A DNA stretch of 24,007 bases from assembly GCA_036824465.1 (NCBI GenBank), contig DAITAC010000066.1:1-24007 (forward strand), given 5' to 3'. Origin of the DNA: JAKOQB01 sp036824465 (lineage in GTDB: Bacteria > Pseudomonadota > Gammaproteobacteria > Burkholderiales > Burkholderiaceae_F). The notes beneath the pieces are model-generated. The model ran no database searches and had not been told where the DNA came from. It saw only the letters and a list, made by a program, of their open reading frames with translations. A program made the position numbers and the translations under genes. Below, one piece after another: positions 1-6,800 of this stretch (positions are counted from its first letter, which is position 1; every line of letters begins with the position of its first letter).

Positions 1-2089
1 ACTTCTTGATGTTGTCGTAGATCCAGCGGCCGCGCTCGATCGCCCGCACGATCGTGGCGAAATTGTCGTCCGCGAGAACCATGTCAGCGGCTTCCTTCGC
101 GACATCGGTTCCGCTGATTCCCATGGCGATGCCGATGTCGGCGTGCTTCAGCGCCGGCGCGTCGTTGACGCCGTCGCCCGTCATCGCGACGATCTCTCCG
201 CGGCTTTTCCACGCCTTCACGATCTTGAGCTTGTCCATGGGTGACACGCGCGCGTAGACCGTCACCTGGTCGACGATTTGCGCGAAACTCTCGTCGCTCA
301 TGCGGCCCAGTTCATCACCCGTGAGCACCATGTCGCCCTCGCGATAGATGCCGACTTCCGCGGCCACGGCCATGGCGGTGAGCATGTGGTCGCCCGTGAT
401 CATGACTGGACGGATATTCACCTGGCGGCAGGTCTTCACGGCCTCTTTCGCCTCGTCACGGGGCGGATCCATCATGCCGACCAGCCCGAGGAACGTCAGT
501 TCGCGTTCCGCCGTCTCCTCGTCATGGGGTCCGTCCGCGCGAACCTCCTTGTACGCGAGGGCAAGCACGCGCAACGCGTCCTTCGCCATCCTTTCGCTCG
601 CGGCGAGTATCTGGGCTCGGATCGCGTCGACCAGCGGCCCTGCACGGTCGTGGCCCTGCACCTGCGCGCATCGCTCGAGTAAGACTTCGGGAGCCCCTTT
701 CACGAACGCGATGTGGCGCCCGTCGGGCATTTGGTGCACCGTGGTCATTCGCTTGCGTTCCGAGCTGAACGGGATTTCCGCGATCCTCGGCGCTTCCAGA
801 CGCGCCTCGCGCTGCTGCAGGCCCGCCTTGGCAGCCAAGACAACCAGCGCGCCTTCCGTGGGGTCGCCCTTGACCAACCAGCGCCCCGCGTCCTCGCTCA
901 GCACGGCATCGCTGCACAACAAGCCCCCCGTCAGCAGGAGGCGCGACGCGTTGTCGGTCGGGGCAAGCGGAGATTCGAAACTGCCAGTGGGGGCATATCC
1001 CGCGCCCCCGACCTCGATGGTGCGGCCATCCACCCACACTCGCCGCGCCGTCATCTCGCCTTTGGTCAGCGTGCCCGTCTTGTCGGAGCAAATCACCGTC
1101 GTGCATCCGAGCGTTTCCACGGCGGGCATGCGTCGCACGAGCGCGTTGCGCTTCGCCATCTCGTGCATTCCAACTGCGAGGGCGCCGGTAACGATGGCAG
1201 CCAGCGCCTCAGGAACCGCCGCTACCGCCAGTGCGATGGCGAACATGGTGATGGTCAGAACGAGCCCGACGTTGAGCTGGTCTCCCATCCACGCGCGCGC
1301 GATACTGACCACGATCGCAACGCCGCATACAGCGACCGCGATCAGCCCGAGCCAGCGGCCTATTTCCTCGGTTCGCTTCTCCAGCGGAGACGTCTCTACG
1401 CTCACGGTCGCGACCTGTTCGGCAATCTTGCCGAATTCCGTATTCATCCCGGTGCCCGTGACGATCGCCCTCGCACGACCGTAGGTCACCGTCGTCCCGG
1501 CGAACACGACGTTGCGGCGATCACCGACCGCGGTATCGGCAGCGAGCAGCGTCAGGGATTTTTCGACGGGGAAGGACTCACCGGTAAGCGGGGCTTCATC
1601 GCATTTCAGAGCATGGATTTCCGCCAGGCGGGCGTCGGCCGGAATGCGGTCGCCCGCCTCCAGAAGCAGGATATCTCCGGGCACGAGTTCCCGGGAGGGA
1701 ACGCGCGCCTCGATGCTGTCTCGCAAAACCGTGATCGTGGACGCCAGCATCTTCTTGAGCGCATTCAGGGCCCGATCGGCGCGGTACTCCTGAATAAAGC
1801 TGAGCACGGCGCAGAACAGCACGATCACGGCAATGATGACCGCGTCGACGATCTCACCCAGCGCCGCGGAGAGCACCGTTGCCGCAATCAGGATCAGGAT
1901 CAGCGTGTTCTTGAACTGGGCCAGGAAGAGCCTGATCGGCGACGCGCGTTCCTCCTTGACCAGTTCGTTCGCGCCGAATCTCCGGAGGCGGTCCTCCGCC
2001 TCTTGCCGTGTCAGACCTCTATACAGATCGGTCTGAAAGCCGCTGACGAGTTCCTCAACCGGTTTTGCGTGGGCTTGTCTGTCCTGCAT
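1..2089 (-). CDS. P-type cation-transporting ATPase (P2A Ca2+/Mn2+-like), C-terminus cut by window edge
   Basis: The reading frame runs from ATG at 2089 to the left edge without a stop, giving about 696 residues; relatives are near 850-900, so TM5-10 is missing. It would be an inner-membrane pump coupling ATP hydrolysis to cation export. Motifs in order: an N-terminal cation-ATPase domain, actuator loop TGES near residue 170, TM4 motif PEALAAIVT at 293, phosphorylation motif SDKTGTLT with Asp336, nucleotide-binding KGAPE near 464, MITGD near 563 and TGDGVNDAPA near 636. There is no N-terminal CxxC metal-binding domain, which argues against a Cu/Cd/Zn (P1B) pump. PEAL in place of PEGLP separates it from SERCA-type Ca2+ pumps. 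AGGGGG lies about 8 nt before the ATG. It diverges from a regulator whose leader carries a Mn2+ riboswitch, so Mn2+ (or Ca2+) export is my inference; the substrate is not proven by sequence. Confidence 0.95.
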   Translation of the reverse strand, partial: MQDRQAHAKPVEELVSGFQTDLYRGLTRQEAEDRLRRFGANELVKEERASPIRLFLAQFKNTLILILIAATVLSAALGEIVDAVIIAVIVLFCAVLSFIQEYRADRALNALKKMLASTITVLRDSIEARVPSRELVPGDILLLEAGDRIPADARLAEIHALKCDEAPLTGESFPVEKSLTLLAADTAVGDRRNVVFAGTTVTYGRARAIVTGTGMNTEFGKIAEQVATVSVETSPLEKRTEEIGRWLGLIAVAVCGVAIVVSIARAWMGDQLNVGLVLTITMFAIALAVAAVPEALAAIVTGALAVGMHEMAKRNALVRRMPAVETLGCTTVICSDKTGTLTKGEMTARRVWVDGRTIEVGGAGYAPTGSFESPLAPTDNASRLLLTGGLLCSDAVLSEDAGRWLVKGDPTEGALVVLAAKAGLQQREARLEAPRIAEIPFSSERKRMTTVHQMPDGRHIAFVKGAPEVLLERCAQVQGHDRAGPLVDAIRAQILAASERMAKDALRVLALAYKEVRADGPHDEETAERELTFLGLVGMMDPPRDEAKEAVKTCRQVNIRPVMITGDHMLTAMAVAAEVGIYREGDMVLTGDELGRMSDESFAQIVDQVTVYARVSPMDKLKIVKAWKSRGEIVAMTGDGVNDAPALKHADIGIAMGISGTDVAKEAADMVLADDNFATIVRAIERGRWIYDNIKK

Positions 2090-2165
2090 GTCGGATCCCC
2101 CTGGCTTTCCAATTCCACCGGCCGCCGCTCGCACCGCGGGCGAGGCCGTGTGTCGACAAGCCAAG

Positions 2166-2217
2166 TATGGATGGCTGCGTGACCGCAGGACATTTGAAGT
2201 TTGCAAAGCCATCCATA
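2166..2217. promoter_or_regulatory. 11-bp inverted repeat upstream of the P-type ATPase (possible operator)
   Basis: TATGGATGGCT (2166-2176) and AGCCATCCATA (2207-2217) are perfect inverted copies separated by 30 nt. A third GGATGG core occurs at 2268-2273. The repeats lie 77-185 bp upstream of the ATPase start in the divergent region, where a regulator such as the neighbouring LysR protein could bind. The role is inferred only; the arms could also form a stem in the ATPase 5' UTR. Confidence 0.4.
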
Positions 2218-2312
2218 ACGGAATCGAAGCGTCCGCAACGATTCGTAATGGAATGCATAACGGCATTGGATGGATTCTGGGCGGCAGTCCGCACGATCGT
2301 TGCGCGATCCAC

Positions 2313-2341
2313 TTGAGATAAGACCCGGGCCGTGCTAGAAG
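2313..2341 (+). promoter_or_regulatory. sigma70-like promoter for the riboswitch leader and LysR gene
   Basis: TTGAGA at 2313-2318 (5 of 6 to the -35 consensus) and TAGAAG at 2336-2341 (4 of 6 to the -10 consensus) are separated by exactly 17 nt. A start near 2348 would place the 5' end of the RNA about 25 nt before the riboswitch aptamer, which is the expected geometry. Confidence 0.5.
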
Positions 2342-2370
2342 TCAATCGGACCCCGGCGGTGTAGTCGGGG

Positions 2371-2494
2371 TGCCCTCCAAAGGGGAGTAGCTTCGGTGGC
2401 CGGTTTGGCCACCGCGACATGGTCGTCAATACGGGCTCAGGCCCCGGCTGTGTCGGCATCCAAAATATGCAAGCGAGACCTTTGCCCAAAGGGT
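2371..2494 (+). promoter_or_regulatory. yybP-ykoY family (Mn2+-sensing) riboswitch aptamer
   Basis: The conserved halves of the yybP-ykoY fold are both present in the right order: CAAAGGGGAGTAGC (2378-2391) at the 5' side and GCAAGCGAGACCTTTGCC at the 3' side. P1 pairs CAAAGG (2378-2383) with CCTTTG (2479-2484). A perfect 8-bp hairpin CGGTGGCC/GGCCACCG (2394-2401/2407-2414) follows. The loop segment GTCGTCAATACGGG and the CCCCGGCTGTGT partner contain a GGGC/GCCC stem (2433-2436/2441-2444), and a GCAT/ATGC stem (2456-2459/2467-2470) precedes the closing strand. Known members bind Mn2+ and usually switch on Mn exporters (MntP, TerC-like, P-type ATPases). Here the same-strand downstream gene is a LysR regulator, while a P-type ATPase lies divergently upstream. 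Recognition is from motif memory; a covariance-model search would confirm it. Confidence 0.92.
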
Positions 2495-2545
2495 GAAGGT
2501 ACGTCCCGGCGGCGGCCTTCATCCCCGAGGTGAAGGCCGCTCTGC
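2491..2545 (+). terminator. Expression platform: terminator-like hairpin with competing antiterminator pairing
   Basis: GCGGCCTTCA (2512-2521) and TGAAGGCCGC (2531-2540) form a perfect 10-bp GC-rich stem with a 9-nt loop. It is followed by TCTGCATTT, a weak U-tract, so termination may be inefficient or the stem may act otherwise. The 5' arm can instead pair with GGGTGAAGG at 2491-2499, directly after the aptamer: nine pairs to CCTTCATCC at 2516-2524, one of them G-U. The two folds exclude each other, as expected of a riboswitch expression platform. The LysR start codon is 51 nt downstream of the hairpin. Confidence 0.55.
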
Positions 2546-2591
2546 ATTTGGGGCATAGCGGCATGGCAACGCCAGGACAGAGGAGTCCGCC

Positions 2592-3560
2592 ATGTCAGCA
2601 CGGAACATCCATCGCTACCTTCGGCACGGGACACTCCCACAGCTTCGCCTATTCGAGGCAAGCGCGCGCCTCGGCAGCTTCACGCTGGCGGCGCAGGAGC
2701 TGAACATGTCGCAGCCGGCCGCCTCGGTGCAGATCAAGAAGCTATCAGAAACGGTCGGCATTCCGCTGTTCGAACAGGTTGGTAAGCGCATCTACCTCAC
2801 GGATGCGGGCCGGCGCGTCTACGAGGGCTGCCAGGAAGTCTTCCGCGCACTCATGTCGGTGGAGGAGTCGCTGGCAGACATGCGTTCGCTGGAATCCGGT
2901 TCGCTTCGCCTCGCGGTCAGCACGACGGGCATGTCGTTCGCACCGCGGTTGCTGGCAGCGTTCCTCGATCGCCATCCTGGAGTCGAGACCTCGGTCCACG
3001 TGCACAATCGGCAGAACCTGGTTCAAAGGTTGCTCGGCAACGAGGATGACCTTTACATCTTCGCGGACGCTCCTGAACTGGAGGACGTGGTCGTGCAGGA
3101 ACTGCTGCCGAACCCCTTGGTGGTGCTTGCGCGTGACGATCATCCGCTGGCGCACGAAGACAACATCCCGTTTGCACGGATGGCGGAGGAGCCGTTCCTC
3201 ATTCGCGAAGACGGATCCGGCACCCGGCGAATCGCGATGCAGCTATTCGCTGGGCATGGGCTGGTGCCCAGAATTCGAATGGAACTGGGCACCAACGAGG
3301 CGATCAAGGAGGCGATCCTCGCAGGGATGGGCGTCGCGATCCTGTCGCGCTACACGTTTGGGCTCGATCCGGAGTCATCGCGGTATGTGTGCCTCGACGT
3401 CCGGGGGTTCCCGCTGGAGAACCACTGGTACCTCGCCTATCCGGGCGGGAAGCGGCTCACCACTGTCGCGCGTGCTTTTCTCGATTTCGCTCGTGTCGAG
3501 GCGAAGGGATTGGTGCGGGAGATGTTTGGCCCGGGGATTTCCCAAGCCTCAGGCCTGTGA
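2592..3560 (+). CDS. LysR-family transcriptional regulator (CbbR-like), downstream of Mn2+ riboswitch
   Basis: A 322-residue LysR-type regulator. Residues ~14-73 form the winged helix-turn-helix (RLFEASARLGSFTLAAQELN, then SQPAASVQIKKL and LFEQVGKRIYLTDAGR), followed by a linker helix and a periplasmic-binding-like effector domain from ~95 to 300 (MSFAPRLLAAFLDRHPGV, then EAILAGMGVAILSRYTF). Length is normal for the family. The LFEQVGK-IYLT-AGR signature resembles the CbbR branch, but no Calvin-cycle gene is visible, so the effector is unknown. The start is fixed by AGAGGAG 6 nt before the ATG. The long leader carries a yybP-ykoY riboswitch, so its expression probably responds to Mn2+. LysR regulators often control the divergent neighbour, here the P-type ATPase; that link is an inference. 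Confidence 0.93.
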   Translation: MSARNIHRYLRHGTLPQLRLFEASARLGSFTLAAQELNMSQPAASVQIKKLSETVGIPLFEQVGKRIYLTDAGRRVYEGCQEVFRALMSVEESLADMRSLESGSLRLAVSTTGMSFAPRLLAAFLDRHPGVETSVHVHNRQNLVQRLLGNEDDLYIFADAPELEDVVVQELLPNPLVVLARDDHPLAHEDNIPFARMAEEPFLIREDGSGTRRIAMQLFAGHGLVPRIRMELGTNEAIKEAILAGMGVAILSRYTFGLDPESSRYVCLDVRGFPLENHWYLAYPGGKRLTTVARAFLDFARVEAKGLVREMFGPGISQASGL

Positions 3561-3703
3561 CGTGTTGCGCCAACCGACCCCAACGCGGTCAGTCTTGAGT
3601 CGGTACCGACGGCGGAGTCAATCCAGCGACAAGCCGCTGCAGAACCGGTACGCACTTGGCCGACGGCCGCAACCTCAACCTCACTGGATCGCCAGGATGT
3701 CGC

Positions 3704-4891
3704 TTACGCGTAACGGCGCAGCTGCTGCGAAAACTCCGCCAGCGACCGGATGCCGCTGGCCTCGGCGCGCTGGCACCAGTCCTGCAGCTGCTTGACCAGT
3801 TGCTCGCGGGTGGCGGTCGAGCGCCCCCACACTGCAGCGAGCTCGTGCCGCATCGCATACATCGTCTGCAGCGTGCCGGACTTCGGCAGAGTCAACGAGA
3901 GCTTGGCGCGTTCGACATCGCGCAGCATCTTCTCGTCGCGCACCAGCAGCGTGGGCTTCAAGCTCTCCAATGCGCGCGCATCCTGAGGCGCAACGTGCCG
4001 CAGTTTGGCGATCTCTTCGGCATAGATGTGCTTGAGCGACTTGGCGTACTTCGCCAGCACGTCGTAGCGGCAGGCGATGACCGCCTGCAGTGTTTGCAGA
4101 TCGACCGCGGGCTTGGGCGCGGCGAGGTGCGGGGTCGGCATCACATGCTTGACCTGCGCGAGCCGCAGCACCGCAAGCAGCCGGATATACAGCCAGCCGA
4201 TGTCCAGTTCGTACCACTTGCAAGAGAGCTTGGCCGACGTCGGGTAAGCATGATGGTTGTTGTGCAGTTCCTCGCCGCCGATGAGGATGCCGATCGGGAA
4301 GATGTTGGTGCTTGCGTCCGGCGTCGACCAATGGCGATAGCCCCAGTAATGGCCAATGCCGTTGATCACGCCGGCCGCCCAGAAGGGAATCCACACGATC
4401 TGGGTAAGCACGACGAGGAGGCCCGGCACGAGTCCGAACAGGAGAACATCGACAACGCCCATCAGGATCAGGCCGAGCGACTGGAAACGCGAGTAAAGAT
4501 TGTGTTCCAGCCAGTCATCCGGCGTGCCGTGACCATAGCGCTCGATGGTCTCCGGCCGGTGGGCTTCCTTGACGTACAAGAAGACGCCTCCCCACAGAAC
4601 ACGGCTGATGCCCAGCACCTGCGGGCTGTGCGGATCCTCGGGGGTATCGCACTTGGCGTGGTGCTTGCGATGGATCGCAGCCCACTCCTTGGTCACCATC
4701 CCGGTGGTGAGCCACAACCAGAAGCGGAAGAAGTGGCTCGCGACGGGGTGCAAAGCGAGCGCGTGGTGCGCCTGGTGGCGATGCAGGAAGATGGTGACAG
4801 AGGCGATGGTGATGTGCGTCAGGACCAGTGCGATCGCAGCAACGCCCCACCATGGCAAATCGAATACGCCAGAGAACAATATTGTTTTCAT
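3704..4891 (-). CDS. Membrane fatty acid (acyl-CoA, delta-9 type) desaturase
   Basis: A 395-residue integral membrane di-iron desaturase that would introduce a cis double bond into acyl chains using O2. The three histidine clusters are present: HRHQAHH (37-43), HRKHH (74-78) and HNNHHAYP (210-217), with the usual GIGHYWGYR stretch (179-187). Hydrophobic segments lie at ~12-35, ~50-65 and ~138-180. After about residue 250 there is a soluble, charged, helix-rich tail of ~140 residues, as seen in long proteobacterial acyl-CoA desaturases. ATG at 4891 gives the normal N-terminus; the ribosome-binding site (GGGAAC) is weak. It is convergent with the LysR gene. A near-perfect FNR-type box centred 63 bp upstream of the start codon suggests oxygen-linked control of this oxygen-consuming enzyme. 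Confidence 0.92.
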   Translation of the reverse strand: MKTILFSGVFDLPWWGVAAIALVLTHITIASVTIFLHRHQAHHALALHPVASHFFRFWLWLTTGMVTKEWAAIHRKHHAKCDTPEDPHSPQVLGISRVLWGGVFLYVKEAHRPETIERYGHGTPDDWLEHNLYSRFQSLGLILMGVVDVLLFGLVPGLLVVLTQIVWIPFWAAGVINGIGHYWGYRHWSTPDASTNIFPIGILIGGEELHNNHHAYPTSAKLSCKWYELDIGWLYIRLLAVLRLAQVKHVMPTPHLAAPKPAVDLQTLQAVIACRYDVLAKYAKSLKHIYAEEIAKLRHVAPQDARALESLKPTLLVRDEKMLRDVERAKLSLTLPKSGTLQTMYAMRHELAAVWGRSTATREQLVKQLQDWCQRAEASGIRSLAEFSQQLRRYA

Positions 4892-4947
4892 AAACGTTCC
4901 CGCGGTGTTCCAATGAAGAAAAGCTAGATCGGTACGGCGTTCGGTGC

Positions 4948-4961
4948 TTGACGCCGATCAA
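4948..4961 (-). promoter_or_regulatory. FNR/CRP-type box upstream of the desaturase
   Basis: The + strand reads TTGACGCCGATCAA, matching TTGAT-N4-ATCAA at 9 of 10 defined positions. On the desaturase strand it is centred near 4954.5. If it works at -41.5, transcription starts near 4913, with a weak -10 (TAGCTT, 4926-4921). This is class II activator geometry, 22 bp before the start codon. No expression evidence is available. Confidence 0.5.
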
Positions 4962-5012
4962 GCTGCTGGCCGCTCCCGTCGGCGGCAGATCGAAACGGGC
5001 CAAAACGCCGTT

Positions 5013-5291
5013 TCAGCGCGCATCACGAATCAACGGGGGTGCGGCCTCAGTTCCCAGCGGCTCCGATTGTTCGCAATCACCAAAGCCATGGGGTTCGCCG
5101 ATCGCCGCTTCCGGATCTTGATCGGCCAGCGTCACTTTGTCGAGCAGAAGTTTTGCCCCGCGTTCGAGCTCACTACGTCCCCGCGTCAGTATTTGTTTGC
5201 CCTTGTTCATGGCGTTATCGGCCGGCGCGCGGATGGCCAGATCGACTCTGCGCGTAGTCGATCCGGATACACAGGCCGCGGCCGCGCGCAC
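5013..5291 (-). pseudogene. FtsH-like (M41 metalloprotease) C-terminal remnant
   Basis: A 92-codon frame whose residues ~14-62 resemble the C-terminal helical end of FtsH-type proteases: RRVDLAIRAPADNAMNKGKQ, then ILTRGRSELERGAKLLLDKV, then TLADQD. Bacterial FtsH typically shows a pattern of the kind [R-E-V-D-x-A-V-R...N-x-A-x-x-I-L...R-x-x-L-x-x-L-A...L-L-E-K-E-T-L]. Nothing upstream on this strand encodes the AAA+ ATPase or the HEXXH peptidase motif; the adjoining frame at 5215-5457 has only a faint resemblance (SDLNAAEARQ). The tail after ADQD drifts into unrelated sequence. I read this as a decayed 3' fragment in an otherwise empty 575-bp gap. The match is from memory of the family and was not computed. 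Confidence 0.45.
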
Positions 5292-5466
5292 AATCTTGCC
5301 AACAGGAGACGACCGATTGTCTTTGATCGCGCGTCACCTGCCTGGCCTCAGCCGCATTCAGATCTGAATCCTGGGAATGGAAATGGATTGGAAGAACACC
5401 AGAGCCGGATACGAGTTGTTTTCGGTTGCGTTTCACCGGTTGATGCTGTTCAGCCACTGACGCGCT

Positions 5467-6282
5467 GTGGCAGCTCGAAAATCAAACTCGGCCGGCGATA
5501 CCCAGGCGGCGGCAAACACCTATGCGGCACGTGGCTGGTCGGTGATTCCGATCGAGCCGCGCGGCAAGCGCCCGCTGGTCGCGTGGCTCGACTTCCAGAT
5601 CCGCATCGCCAGCGCAAGCGAGATCAACGACTGGTTCCAGCGCTGGCCTGATGCGAACGTGGGGATCGTGACGGGGCGCATCTCGCAGCTCGTGGTCGCG
5701 GACGTCGATGCGCAGCACGGCGGTCTGGAAAGCCTCACCCAGCTGGAGCGCGCTCATGGCCCGCTGCCGCGTACCGTGGAGGCGATCACCGGCGGCGGCG
5801 GTCGACATCTGTACTTCGTGCATCCAGGTGGCACGGTGCACAACCGCGTCGCCGTCCATCCCGGCATCGACCTGCGCGCCGACGGTGGCTGCGTGGTGGC
5901 GCCGCCTTCAGTGCACCCCAGCGGCCGGCGTTATGCGTGGGCGGCGGCTTGCGCACCGGATCAGTTGGCGATTGCACCTCTGCCGGCGTGGTTCCTCGAC
6001 CCGACGCGCGCCGCGACACGCGCCGGACACGGCCTGATGCACTGGCGCCGTCTCGTCCGCGAAGGGGTCGTCGAAGGCGAGCGCAACGCGACCCTCGCCT
6101 CGCTCGCCGGGCATCTCCTTTGGCATGGCGTCGATCCGGAAGTCGCGCTCGAACTGCTGCTCGCCTGGAACCGGGTCCGCTGTCAGCCGCCATTGCCGGA
6201 CAACGAGGTGGCGCGGGTGGTTCAGAGCATCGCGCAACTTCATGAGCGCGACGCGGATGAATACCGTACCGATCACGGATGA
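5467..6282 (+). CDS. Stand-alone primase-polymerase (AEP Prim-Pol + PriCT-1)
   Basis: A 271-residue protein of the bifunctional DNA primase/polymerase family, which makes primers and extends DNA and is usually encoded by phages and plasmids. The catalytic Prim-Pol domain covers ~14-180. The metal-binding acidic pair is in VVADVDAQHG (Asp79, Asp81), the nucleotide-binding motif is GGGRHLYF (110-117), and the third motif is GIDLRADGG (133-141), followed by APPSVHPSGRRYAW. Residues ~203-262 (GERNATLASLAGHLL to DNEVARVVQSI) match the primase C-terminal 1 domain. No helicase domain follows and no replication genes flank it. Translation appears to start at GTG 5467 without a clear ribosome-binding site. 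The MJ1316-domain gene follows after 33 bp and is probably co-transcribed. No integrase is visible, so it may be a domesticated or relic mobile-element gene. Confidence 0.88.
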   Translation: MAARKSNSAGDTQAAANTYAARGWSVIPIEPRGKRPLVAWLDFQIRIASASEINDWFQRWPDANVGIVTGRISQLVVADVDAQHGGLESLTQLERAHGPLPRTVEAITGGGGRHLYFVHPGGTVHNRVAVHPGIDLRADGGCVVAPPSVHPSGRRYAWAAACAPDQLAIAPLPAWFLDPTRAATRAGHGLMHWRRLVREGVVEGERNATLASLAGHLLWHGVDPEVALELLLAWNRVRCQPPLPDNEVARVVQSIAQLHERDADEYRTDHG

Positions 6283-6315
6283 TGTGCCGGACCGAAGACG
6301 GGTAAGAGGCCGCGC

Positions 6316-6594
6316 GTGATCCCGATTCATTCGCTGCTGGATCGAATCCGCTGGGATCCGGACTTTGGCCATGCTGATTTCATCATCGGTTATTACGACC
6401 GCGTCAAACGCAGTCTCGTGCAGGTGCCGTTCGCGCGCATCCAGTTCGATCCCGGCAACCGTTTCTCCTTCACCGCCGTCGAAGCGGACGGCTCAGTGCA
6501 CGAAGTGCCGCTGCATCGTGTGCGCGAGGTTCATCGCAACGGTGAACTCGTCTGGCGGCGTCCGCCGCGGCGCGCCCTGTCCGAGCAATCCTGA
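6316..6594 (+). CDS. DUF504 / MJ1316-domain protein (predicted RNA cyclic-end recognition)
   Basis: A 92-residue protein matching the DUF504/UPF0248 (MJ1316) family across its whole length: IPIHSLLDRIRWDPDFGHAD, then IIGYYDRVKRSLVQVPF, then VPLHRVREVHRNGELVWRR. The domain is predicted, on comparative grounds, to recognise cyclic phosphate ends of RNA and is most common in archaea and eukaryotes. The start is GTG at 6316 with AAGAGG about 8 nt before it. It lies 33 bp after the primase-polymerase gene on the same strand, suggesting a two-gene unit. No catalytic residues are expected; it is probably a binding domain. Confidence 0.88.
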   Translation: MIPIHSLLDRIRWDPDFGHADFIIGYYDRVKRSLVQVPFARIQFDPGNRFSFTAVEADGSVHEVPLHRVREVHRNGELVWRRPPRRALSEQS

Positions 6595-6648
6595 AGCACC
6601 CTCCCAAAGGCGCACGCGGCCTTCGTTGTACGGGTCGCGTTGTCGAAG

Positions 6649-6662
6649 TTGACGCAAATCAC
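6649..6662 (+). promoter_or_regulatory. Candidate FNR-type box upstream of the zinc-ribbon gene
   Basis: TTGACGCAAATCAC matches TTGAT-N4-ATCAA at 8 of 10 defined positions. It sits in the 206-bp gap 6595-6800, 139 bp before the next start. No convincing -10 is visible at the expected distance, so this is weaker than the box at 4948. The rest of the gap shows nothing else I recognise. Confidence 0.35.
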
Positions 6663-6800
6663 AGTCGATGCGAGGGCGCCGTGATCCACCGCGCGCCCGA
6701 AGACAGGCGAGCCGCCGGCAATGCGCTGCCCTGACCGGAATCATCTGTCGCGGTCTGAACGCGACTATGTTTTTATCAGGCGGTACAGAAGGGGAAGACG

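Noticed and set aside
348..2182. Long plus-strand open frames opposite the P-type ATPase
   Set aside because: Their translations are low-complexity Arg/Ser/Ala-rich text with no family features, while the minus strand carries every P-type ATPase motif in order. They are antisense shadows caused by high GC.
2592..3560. Naming the LysR gene cbbR
   Set aside because: The N-terminus resembles CbbR, but no RuBisCO or Calvin-cycle gene is in the window and the leader suggests metal control.
3599..3610. GTCGGTACCGAC palindrome between the LysR and desaturase genes as a terminator
   Set aside because: It is a 12-bp palindrome without a loop or T-run; the 143-bp convergent gap shows no convincing intrinsic terminator.
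5440..5453. TTGATGCTGTTCAG as another FNR-type box
   Set aside because: Only 8 of 10 positions and it ends 13 bp before the Prim-Pol start, where activation geometry is not possible; repression cannot be excluded.
4944..5651. 235-codon plus-strand frame spanning the gap and the start of the primase gene
   Set aside because: It overlaps the Prim-Pol gene in another frame and has no recognisable features.
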